Below, piece after piece: positions 27,530-36,648 of a stretch of DNA of 64,000 nucleotides (position 1 is the stretch's first letter; every line of letters begins with the position of its first letter). The translations under genes and the position numbers were made by a program. Under the pieces are notes generated by a model, which had not been told where the DNA came from, made no database searches, and saw nothing but the letters and a program-made list of their open reading frames with translations. Source of the DNA: Promerops cafer (lineage: Eukaryota; Chordata; Aves; Passeriformes; Nectariniidae); the NCBI GenBank assembly GCA_013398275.1, contig VZSE01005864.1, positions 844,372 through 908,371 of the forward strand, read 5' to 3'.

Positions 27530-28365
27530 AAATTGGTCCGGGGCGGCGAGGGGGAGGGAAAGCCCCCGACTTGTTTCAGCGTATCATACAATGAAAGTGA
27601 TCATGCCTTGTTTTGTAATTCCACTCGCCAGTCCTTTTTTAACTGATATCTATGTGAAATGAGCTGAGGTTCACGGTCCAGTTAGGAGCGGATAATACAT
27701 TCATTGTCCTGGCAGCAAACTTTTCCTCTCACTGGAAGAATTCACGCTTGCCACAAGAATAATAATTACAGAAAACTAAAAATGCGCTGCTAACGAATTA
27801 ATCCCTAACGGACAACACGCTAACGAGGGCAGTAATGATTTGAGGACTCTCTTCCTCGCAACAGGACTTGCATCTTCAGCTACAATGGGCTATTGTGCAT
27901 CCTCCTAACTCACTATACCTCTTATAGATTCAAGATGTCAAAGGTTGTCTGGCCCGGCTGACCATGACATGCTAGTTAACTCGTTCTACGGAGCACGTTG
28001 GGACTTTATTGAAACTTTAATTGTGCCCAAAAGCAGCTAGAGCCAGACTATGTGGGATCTGTAACACATGGCTCCAGGTCAGCACAGCCCGGGAACCTGC
28101 TCTAACGCAAACAAGCGGAGGGAAAAGTTAGATCGGGGTCTCGGATGAAAGGCAGCACCTCGCAAACCGCGCTCCTCTCACACGTGATGATTTTACACCA
28201 CGCCACGACCGCACCGTTCCAGGCTTTTACAGGGATCGACTCGCTTTGTAACGGACTGAACTTTCCACCTTCCCTTTTTACAAAATACTGCATGGTAAAA
28301 AATGCACGCGCACACGGACGCTGGAAAGCAGCAGATAAAATAAAACAAACTGAGCGTTAGGCAGC
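27530..28365. promoter_or_regulatory. CpG-retaining block just inside the intron, candidate regulatory region
   Basis: By eye about 40 CpG dinucleotides lie in roughly 830 bp, from GGTCCGGGGCGGCGAGG near 27536 to the GCACGCGCACACGGACG stretch near 28305. This is close to what base composition alone predicts and far above the depleted level elsewhere in the window. It begins about 300 bp downstream of the NFI exon's splice donor in the transcript direction. Promoter-proximal first-intron CpG islands with enhancer activity are common in developmental transcription-factor genes. Frames of about 60-70 residues on both strands look incidental. Confidence 0.5.
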
Positions 28366-28659
28366 CGACTGAGACAAGTTACTCTGCACAACAAGGCTTT
28401 TTCAAACTACTTCTTTGCATACTTTTTTTTTTTCCCCCTTAAGGAGAATTGAAAAAGCTTCCCTCTGGAAACTGTAGTGCACATTAACAGTCTCCTGTTA
28501 CACAGGGGAAAGCACACAAGTGGGACAAGTGTGAGGCTGCTCTACTGAAGAGTGTGAAAAAAATCAAATGTTAATTTGATAAATGTGAGGTCTGGGACAT
28601 TTTGTCAAAGAGGGAGGGAAAGTAGAAAAGGGAGAAAAAAAAAAGCAGCCCTGCTGCCA

Positions 28660-28665
28660 ACTCAC
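28660..28665 (-). other. Splice donor of the NFI exon
   Basis: Directly after the ATG codon for residue 32, the minus strand reads GTGAGT, a near-perfect vertebrate 5' splice site. A pyrimidine-rich stretch lies about 20-50 bases further into the intron. A donor exactly at the known end of this exon's family-conserved peptide supports the exon call. Confidence 0.85.
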
Positions 28666-28761
28666 CATCCACCAAGTTCTGGCCGAGATGTCGTAGCAGA
28701 GCTGCCATTTGATGGAGCCGTCGGAGGTTTTCCCTGCCATTATGCTGTCAGCAAGCTTCAT
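28666..28761 (-). CDS. NFIB: Nuclear factor I alternative N-terminal coding exon (NFIB preferred, NFIA possible)
   Basis: NFI proteins are nuclear CCAAT/TTGGC-binding transcription factors that bind DNA as dimers and control neural, lung and other development. This exon encodes 32 residues, beginning MKLADSIMAGKTSDGSIKWQ and ending ARTWWM, then meets a strong GTGAGT donor at 28665-28660 in phase 0. I recognise it as the alternative NFI N terminus that joins the DEFHPF DNA-binding domain in place of MYSP.CLTQ. The NFIA version I remember has Val-7 and Ala-11; Ile-7 and Thr-11 here suggest NFIB. An in-frame TAG at 28770-28768 stands just before the first ATG, so coding begins in this exon unless CAG|ATG is an acceptor. 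Met-1 has a weak initiation context (C at -3, A at +4), whereas Met-8 has A at -3 and G at +4. The next exon is outside the window. The paralogue call is less secure than the family call. Confidence 0.85.
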
Positions 28762-28767
28762 CTGATG

Positions 28768-28806
28768 CTAACTCACGGGAGATAAGACACCTAATTGAGA
28801 AAACAT
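28768..28806 (-). other. Short upstream ORF in frame with the NFI start
   Basis: If the 5' UTR extends this far, the minus strand has an ATG at 28806-28804 followed by 11 sense codons and a TAG at 28770-28768. It lies in the same frame as the NFI exon and ends six bases before its ATG. A 12-codon upstream ORF so close to the start could dampen translation or favour re-initiation at Met-8. The transcript start is unknown, so this is conditional. Confidence 0.45.
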
Positions 28807-28956
28807 TTGCACTGGCATGTTGGGCAACATGTAGCCCGGTCCATACCATATGGAATCATGGGTAAAAAAAAAAAATCTCCTTGACAATGAACCAATCTCT
28901 CACAGACCCAGTGGCAAGGTGAAGTGGAGATGAAAAGTCATCTGCTCCTAGCACTG

Positions 28957-29004
28957 TCTTCTCCTCTCTCTCTCTCTCTCTCTCCCTCTCTCTCCCCCTC
29001 TCTC
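28957..29004. repeat. (CT)n/(GA)n tract 5' of the NFI exon
   Basis: This is an unbroken 48-base pyrimidine run on the plus strand, mostly CT, so GA-rich on the coding strand, followed by CACTCACTC and a 15-T run at about 29012-29026. It sits about 200-245 bp upstream of the start codon. GA tracts near vertebrate promoters can be nucleosome-poor and bound by GAGA-type factors, but it may be a plain microsatellite. Confidence 0.85.
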
Positions 29005-29716
29005 ACTCACTCTTTTTTTTTTTTTTAAATAAGAACCCACTGCTCAACATCAAAGAGAGGCGGTCAAAATTAGGGCTTCATCACTCAGATGATTTTGGTC
29101 TGCAAGGTTTTTCTTTCCTCTTTTTATTTTTTAAGAAGAATAAAGAGATTTAATAGGACAAAGGCAGGTAGTGGACTGTGGAGGGAGATCGCCACAGGCT
29201 ATTAGCCTAAAATTTCTGCTTGACAGATGGAACTGCTTAGAGACTATCATGCAATGTTTTGGGTGTTTTTTTTTTTTTTAAGACTTTCAGTCTGATTCAG
29301 TATCTGTTTATCGCAGCTACTTTTCTCATGTACGTGACTGGGGGGGAAAAGGCTGAGCAAAAAAAGAAAAAAGATTGCGTCTTTCTTTCTTTCATAATTG
29401 TGCATATAATAATTTAAGCAGTGAAAGGCAAAACAAAAGTATAAACTATCCAAGTTAATTTCTCGATCCAGTGACAGACGCTTTCTGAAGTAATCAAATG
29501 ATCTTTCATTTTTTTTTGAGACACTCAAGTTTTGGCTCTTTATTGCTTCTTGATTATAGATATCAGATCACATTGTTTAAATGAATGACTTTTCATATGA
29601 TGGTTCAAAGTGCCCTCTAAGAACTGAACAATTCTCTTTTCATTTATTTGTAAAATATCATTTTGCTACAATATTTTTTTAAACGTGGTTTTTAATGTTA
29701 CATTTCTTAATCCCAT

Positions 29717-29729
29717 CAGGTGACAGCTG
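29717..29729. promoter_or_regulatory. Overlapping CAGGTG / TGACAG / CAGCTG motif cluster
   Basis: The 13-base string CAGGTGACAGCTG packs two E-boxes (bHLH or ZEB/SNAI-type) around a TGACAG core recognised by TALE homeodomain proteins such as MEIS. It lies about 960 bp upstream of the NFI start codon. Motif matches only; no binding can be inferred. Confidence 0.3.
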
Positions 29730-32700
29730 CCAAACTCACAGAGGTTTGTTTCTCCCTCCTGCAAAACTTCTCTGCCACGCTCAAAATTTATGTGAGGAAT
29801 TGACACATAACTTGAGAAAAGACAGCCCCAAAACAAACTGCTTTGAAAAGTTATGAAATCCTGTTATTGTCTGATATTAAAATCTTTTCCTGCCTAGCAA
29901 AGTCAGAGATAATCATAGATTTTCTCATCTCATTTTCCCACTTCTCCTGGTGCACTGTAAACCCAACTGAAGTATTACTTTTGTGACAGCTGACTATTAA
30001 GCAGGCAGTGAATGCTTTCCATTTAAATCACCCCGCTGTGTCACACGGAGAGACGGTTGCTCGGCTGTGACCACCACAGTCCCTGACAGGGCACTCCAGC
30101 CTATACAGTAGAGCCTTTCCTCAAGTGCTCGAAAAAATGAACTTCTGAACTGGCAAACGCACTCTCGCCAGGAATACTTCTTAGGGCTGCGGAGCTATGG
30201 CTGATACAACACGCTCATTCAGAAACAGCTACACTCTGCAAACCTTTTTGTGATTTGGACACAAGAGGAAAATGTATTAAAAACATCCACTCGATTTTAA
30301 ACAATATCTGTTTCTGTTTGTATCAGAAAGAGGAGCTCGTGGGTGCACAATTCTTGTTTGGATTATTTTGTGTATTAACTGTTGTTTAACTGTTTGGCTG
30401 CAGCAAAGTCGTAATTCTGGGCTGCACAGATTACAGAACTGCCATTCAGTACAGGACAGAACTAACTTTTATTGAGCTTCAATAATACCCTTGCATTTCT
30501 GTGATGTGCGAGATGATAAGCCAATGATTTAGTGTAAGCACGAACTGCTGATGTAACATGCAGGAGTTTGGGGGCTTTTTTGCCCCATTCTTACAATCTG
30601 CTTGGACTATACATCAGTGAATGATCTATGCTACTACAGCATCCCAGTTTGCACTTTTAGCTCCAGATAGCAGGTACAATCCCACTGCTGTTTACAGAAA
30701 AGGGTCTGACTAGCATGGGAAGTGTTAAGTTTTATTTTGAGTCCAGGAAAAAAAAAGAGATGGACACTGTGCCAGGAACTGTCCTTGCTCTGGCTAGCCA
30801 AAGTATTTATTGTCTTCTGCTACTGCAGGCTTGCTAACACTACCTATCCTTTCAGTCTCACTCCTTATTGAAAAAAAAAACCAAACTCCCTTTCCAAATG
30901 ATCACACAAAATATAAAGCAAACTCTTAGTAACAATCAGCCCTTGAACTGGTGTCAGATTCAATTTTATGCTGATCTCCCTTCTTCTACCTCTCAAACCC
31001 ATCATCTTACCCACCCTGCTTATTATTTATTTAGTATTTCATAGTCAGTTGTGCTGCATGTCATTCCAGGCAAGTTCTGATAAATCTGTATTCTATATGG
31101 GGTTTTAGCACCTGATGTAGTTAGAGATCTACTGACAAACTTTCTCTGGATTGCTGTATTAACCACTTCTTCCTATACCAACATATGATTTTACCTCCCA
31201 ATATTAATTGCTAACACACCAACTAAATATTTTTTTTAGAACATACACTTTTCAGATTATGAATGACAGAAGCATGAAACCATTTCCTTCCTGACAGTGG
31301 AGTGGTTATGTGCAAAGAAATGAGGAGTGCTGTTGGTTAACAGCGTTTTAAATTCAGAACAATTAGGTGCAGTTAACTTTGCCATTGTTCTTTCTGATGC
31401 TGGGGATGGTGGGTTCTTACCCGTAGAGCAATTACTCCTTTCATAAGCGGCTGTTGTTAATAGCATTAAAACAAGATTAAATACAACATGTTAAATATTG
31501 CAATTATTGTGGAAAATAAAATTATTTGGTGAGCATAATGGGGAGCAAATCAAGCATTTAACATGATCCAGGAAATGCTACTCCAAACAATTGCATTTGT
31601 TTTATGCAATTTTTCCCCTTTGATTGCTGACAGATGCCGTTTTGGAAACAAACATCTAAGTAGTTTTCCTTCAATCAGGAAAAAAACCACACACCAGAAA
31701 ATGGCTACATGTTTTGAATTTAACTCTTGTCAATCAGCATTCTGCACAACACTCCCTGTGAATAGTACTGGGACAAAACGATGCCTTTCTAAAGACTAAT
31801 AAGCAACAAAGATATTTGCTTCTAAATCAGATCTGTTCCAAAGAAAGAAAAAGTCTTCGTGTGGCATCGACATTTGTGGAGACACAGCTGCAAAACAAAA
31901 ATGCTTGCAGCATAGAGTGGTATTTCAAGTTGGAAATAAGTTAGGTGTGTGTGTTGTGGGCTACAGGAGATTTGTTTTCTGACAACTTTAGTCCTCAAGC
32001 AATGGATTGAAGCACTTGCCAGTTTCTTTCCGACTTCCTACTCGAGAAGTGGCCAACTACCCACAAATAATTTGCTTAATTGTTGAGCAGAGTTACCTGC
32101 TACAGCTCACACAGCACGAGCAGGTCCCTCTATCTTCCCTTAGCCGCAAGTTTGGATGAGGATATTGTTGTTCCTATCAAGTGCACAGAACCAGGAAGGA
32201 ATGCTAAAAAAAGGCTAATAAAGTATATTGATTCAGATGACTGTATCAAGCTGGCATTTTACAGTCTACTGGAAACCGAATGCATGAGAGCATTAGAAAT
32301 GTTGGCATAGTGGGTGGTTTCTCCAAATGTTGGCTTCTACTGTTCACATCGGTAAAAGAAACGCGGTAGAACTGCGGGCAGTTCCCAGTGCCAGACACAT
32401 CTTTAGGATCTTAGACCTCATTATTAGATTATCTATTACTTGCACAGTACCCATTGCTCATTAACCCTCTCTTTGTTCCCTTTGCCTCCCCCTATTTCTC
32501 CAGTTGCAATTGCTCAGAACATTTTCAGCTCATTGCAACAGTATGATTTAGGTCTGTTCCTAATTTTGGAGGCATTTTCCTTGGAAAGCCTCAACTTCAA
32601 TGAGTTACTGAGGATTTCCTTATCTCCAACAGCGACAATTAGTTCAAGTGCCACGTGAGAGCAGGCAGTTGATTTTTGGGTAGCCTCTGAACTGATGCAA

Positions 32701-33092
32701 AGTTGCTGACAACGAGTGTGTTCTAGCTTTTGGAAATCCTATAATCCTGGCTTCAATCAAGAGGATCTGCTGTTGCTGAAGGCGTAAACAAGGGGAGAAG
32801 CAGCATGTGACCACTGCTGCTGCACCTTCAAGGACTCCCGAGCCAAAATGAGCGCAACGGTAAAGCTTCTCCTGGTTGCTTAATGTTACACACACATTTT
32901 GGATGATCTTCCTGAACCCAGGCAAAGTAGTCCTTTGCCCTCTGCAGGAAAAGTTGGGTTTGGACTCTCCATTTCCCCCTGCAGCTCTGTGGTGTGTGTT
33001 TCTCCCTGCTCTCCTCGCACTCCTCTGATTTTCTTCCTACCATCTGTATTCCCCTTTTCCCTCATCTGAAACAAGCATCAAGATCTTGTTTC

Positions 33093-33110
33093 TGACAGAA
33101 CGGTCTGTCA
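33093..33110. promoter_or_regulatory. Inverted pair of TGACAG (TALE-homeodomain-like) motifs
   Basis: TGACAGA at 33093-33099 and TCTGTCA at 33104-33110 form a perfect inverted repeat with a 4-base spacer. More CACAG/CTGTG and CACTG/CAGTG mirror elements follow at 33121-33145. It could be a paired binding site or a chance palindrome. Confidence 0.3.
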
Positions 33111-34311
33111 ATATGGAAACACACTGACATCACAGACAGTGCTGTGACTTCATGTCTGAAAGAAACAGGAGGAACAGATGAAAGGACTGAAGGCAAAGGA
33201 ATGACACATACAAACATTTTTAAAAAATAAGTAAAAATTCTTCTCTATCAACCCAAAATTCAAAGGAACATAAACCAGATTTATTTTTAAGTCTAAATAT
33301 AACCAAATATTTCCTAATCTGTACCATAACTTGGTACAACATTTCAACATGTTCTTCACCCCTGAGAGGTCCCTGTTTCCCAGGAGCACACACTTGGCTG
33401 GCTCAAGGCCTGTGTGACAGCCAACATGACCTCACGAAGGACTGGGCAGGGTCTAGTAAAAGCCAATATCAAACATATATTGGGAGAAGCCTTTGGAGGG
33501 AAAGGAGGAATCCTGCCCTGGACTAATCTGTACCATCTAAGTAAATGCAAATTCATAGAATTTGAAACTAAAGTATTCTTTGAAATCACAAAGTCAGTTT
33601 GGATGCAGCTGGATCAAAGACAGCATTGCCTCAGTGGGGTGGGGATACAAAACATACACAGAAAATACTGAGTGCACAGGGGTGGAATACCTTACTATGG
33701 TTTTCTTTTTTCTCCCTAGAATGAAATATTAACGAAAGGGCCTAACCACTATTTCTATTACTAGCACAGGGTTTCTTTGTAGAAGAATTTGGGAGGAGTT
33801 AAAAGCCCCACACTTCCTTTACCATTTTAATTATGTATCTGAGTTCCAGCATTAGAAGGCATGCAGAAGATAACTGCTTTCCTGCCATCTCCAGAGCCAC
33901 TGCAACCCCTTAATAAGGAGATTCATAACTAGTAGGAGAGGAGCTCAAGAAAACTAAAAGGTTAATATATTCTAACTAGATGTTGGGTATAGAATGTCAG
34001 ATCTGTCAAATTTCATTACAGTTTGGTGCTCAATGAAAAAGATTTGATTTCTTTTGCCACTGTCCTACTATGTTCAAGTCACACAGTGCCAGCAGCAACC
34101 AGCCAACGACCACAGGCTGGCACTGAGCGGGCCCGAGTGGGAAGCCAGCCGCAAGGACCATCTGTTTCCGATTTCTAGCAAAGCCAAGATGTGCAGTGAA
34201 GTGCATTCCATTCACCCAGCCAGCCTTCTCCCTGCTCAAGTTATTAGTGTTACAAGTGAAATTATCTTTTCCAAACAGCGGGGGAGCTATAATCCTTATG
34301 GAACAAGGCTT

Positions 34312-34372
34312 AAAAAAAAGGGGAAAAAAGAGGAGGGGAAAAAAAAGAAAAAAAAAAAGGACAGAAAAAAGG
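34312..34372. repeat. Polypurine tract
   Basis: There is a 50-base run with no pyrimidine (34312-34361), then a single C and ten further purines. It consists of A runs punctuated by G clusters. Such tracts can adopt triplex-like or stiff structures and make lysine-rich spurious frames, which explains the lysine-rich frame here. Confidence 0.85.
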
Positions 34373-34419
34373 CCCCCCAACACTCCCCGCTCTTCAAACA
34401 TCTTTTGTCAAAGTTGTCG

Positions 34420-34745
34420 ATGACACTGTTTGTAAATTTAATTGCCATGTTCACGGGTTTTATAATTTTAAAGGATGTTTTATTAAGAACTATATTCTCT
34501 GAGGGAAGAATGTGTATGTCAGTTCACGGGCTCTAATGTAATAAACCATTCAAATATATTTAGAGGGTTATTTATGAATAAAGTTAAAAATGACAAGATG
34601 AATGCTCATTTAAGTCTCTCTAACATGAAGTGCCTTGAAAAACATCATAGGTTTAGAAGTATAATTTAAAGTGCGAATGCATAAACAGCGCTAATTACAT
34701 GCTACTTACATTGTTTCAATATGTAATGCATATGTTTAACCTCGC
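34420..34745. other. A/T-rich unique stretch, candidate conserved non-coding element
   Basis: No repeat is recognised. The stretch is dense in developmental-enhancer-like words: TTTATGAATAAA-type runs, CTAATTACATG, TATGTAATGCATATG (POU/homeodomain-like) and CATAAAC near 34540-34740. Conservation cannot be assessed here, so this is a low-confidence proposal. Confidence 0.25.
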
Positions 34746-34893
34746 AGAGGAAGGATTGGTCTTGGCACAGCAATCGTGGGGATTTAAGGGTATGCTAAAC
34801 TGATAACTGCAGAATGAGCTCTGACACAGGATATTGGTCTCCTACTGTTACCTAAATGCCAGGTGAAACCAAAGGATTTATAGGAGGGCGGGT

Positions 34894-34926
34894 GGAAAGG
34901 GGGAGGGGGAAAGAAAAAAAAAAAGG
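34894..34926. repeat. Second polypurine tract (G-rich then A-rich)
   Basis: A 33-base all-purine stretch with two G5 clusters followed by a long A run. It lies about 520 bp from the tract at 34312. Confidence 0.8.
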
Positions 34927-35859
34927 CTACACAATGAGGTGAAACTGAGAAGTTTATTTTCAAAGGGGGAAACATTTATCCTTTGACACCATTCCATTCC
35001 GGTGACTTTATTTCTAATATACCATGAGATTAATGATGTGGCTACTGTCACTGTGTCTGATGAACACTGGCAGAGCTGTGGAACAGTTGCTCCCCCTACT
35101 ATTATTGGACATATTTGTAAATTGGCATCTATATGATGAACTCATTCTGTGTGCCAGCCAATTGGAAAAAAGTCTTATGCAGGAGGACAGAATTTTTGTT
35201 TTCCTACTGAATTCTATATGATATCCAGTTGGTTTAAGATTGGCTGATATATTCTTTTTTTTAAATTAACAATGTTTGATAGTTTTCATGTCATATGATA
35301 ATCTCAATATGACTCTTATGCAAATCAATTGCAGATAATTAAGGAAGTAAGTTATCATCAGGAAAAAGATCCCTGACATACCAGAGGTGGGCCAATATTT
35401 AAGTCTTTCCTTAGGGAGGCCACAATTGCTGAACATCACCATAATGATTCACTATCCCATCCCTAAAGGATTTATTCATTCAAAAGTAATCCCATCCTAA
35501 ATGAAAATCCAGAATAGCTTGTTCCATTCATTTTCTTACTCTCTTTCAATCTGTTTTTACAGGTCTAAAACTATTTTCATGAGTGGATGATATAACACAT
35601 AAAATGCAACTGTTGAGTCACCTGAAACCTGAGATGAGCCCCTTCTTTGGGTTTTATTTTTTCTCTGTATCTTCAGAGGTGCAACTGGACACCGATAATC
35701 TCTGTTCCAGGACGTTATTTGAGCTATGGCTAAGCTGATATTAACACAAATCATAACCTCATTCCAAATTTCCTGTGTATCCAGAAACATCTGCTATAGC
35801 TGCACATGTTGCCCAACTTTAGGATGCCTTGTTTTGCCATGAGTAAAATATATTTCAGG
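34927..35859. other. Non-coding unique sequence before the LTR
   Basis: A/T-rich unique sequence, with no gene or repeat recognised. It separates the polypurine tract from the solo LTR. Confidence 0.5.
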
Positions 35860-36648
35860 CTGTCTGGTGCTGTGAGAAATAACCCTTCAGAATCTCTCCA
35901 TGCAAGCTTATTTCTGTGCAAGTCAGTGTCTTAGGCTGCAAATGCAAGAGGTGGCCAGGGGTGTGTATTCTATTGCCATCTGTCAGAGGTGGGGCAGTTA
36001 TCTCCTGTTAATTGGGCCACCTGTTAAAACCAGGTGGGGCAGTGTTCTTTATCTCTTCTATGACCCATCCTCCCCCAGGGAAATCTCTTCTGTTCATGGG
36101 TCATGGAGCCTCCCTGCATGGCTGATAAAATTCCATCATCCCATGGGAGATGCTCCCCCAGGGGAGGAGCCAAGCATTCCTACCTGGATAGAATCTGACC
36201 CCTGGAACACGACAGCAGCCTTTCCCCACTGCATTCCCAGAGGAGCAGCTTTCTTCTCCACTGCATTCCCAGAGGAAGACCAGGCCCATCTACATCACCA
36301 CTGGACCTTCAGAGAAAAACTCCACCTTTCTACAGGATCACTGCTCCAACAGAACCACATCTGCCACTGCAGGAGGATTGCAGCCACCATTTAATGTGAC
36401 TGCTGCCAACACCCTGCCCAACAGGGTGTCAGGCCCTATTCTGACTCTGTGTTGTTTTGTATTACTGCATTTCTATTTCTATTTTTATTTTTCCTAATAA
36501 AGAACTGTTATTCCTCCTCCCATATCTTTGCCTGAGAGCCCCTTAATTTCAAGATTATAATAATTCGGTGGGAGGGGCTTTACATTTTCCATTTCAAGAG
36601 AGGCTTCTGCCTTCCTTAGCAGACACCTGTCTTTTCAAACCAAGACAG
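35860..36648 (+). mobile_element. Solo LTR of an avian endogenous retrovirus
   Basis: About 787 bp with retroviral LTR architecture: TGTCTGG at 35861 and CCAAGACA ending at 36647 give imperfect inverted TG...CA termini, and an AATAAA signal lies at 36496-36501 after a T-rich stretch. The 3' segment (GCCTGAGAGCCCCTTAATTT, TAATAATTCGG, then TTTACATTTTCCATTTCAAG) is a pattern I associate with abundant songbird LTRs of the zebra finch LTR5 type. TCAGG occurs at 35855-35859 and again at 36649-36653, a plausible 5-bp target duplication if one extra base is counted at each end. A 19-bp direct repeat (CCACTGCATTCCCAGAGGA) lies at 36226-36244 and 36258-36276. No gag, pol or env sequence adjoins it, so it is a recombination remnant. 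Confidence 0.85.
36496..36501 (+). terminator. LTR polyadenylation signal
   Basis: AATAAA follows a pyrimidine-rich stretch and precedes a GTTATTCCTCC region, the usual place for the end of R in an LTR. It could terminate transcripts on the plus strand, opposite to the NFI exon. Confidence 0.6.

Larger units (their letters stand above)
29027..34311. other. Upstream non-coding sequence, candidate regulatory DNA
   Basis: Unique sequence on the 5' side of the NFI exon, with no other gene recognised. It carries T-rich runs at 29264-29279 and 29509-29517, an overlapping E-box/TGACAG composite at 29717-29729, a CpG-containing stretch at about 30030-30200 and a TGACAG inverted pair at 33093-33110. 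Upstream untranslated exons of the NFI transcript could lie here but cannot be seen from sequence alone. Confidence 0.45.

Noticed and set aside
28840..28860. CCATATGG near the NFI exon as a serum response element
   Set aside because: The CArG box needs six A/T bases between CC and GG; only four are present.
34054..34536. 160-codon plus-strand frame rich in lysine
   Set aside because: The lysine-rich part is simply the translation of the polypurine tract at 34312-34372; no family resemblance elsewhere.
35900..36394. 164-codon plus-strand frame
   Set aside because: It lies wholly within the solo LTR, which is non-coding. It was not treated as a viral gene.
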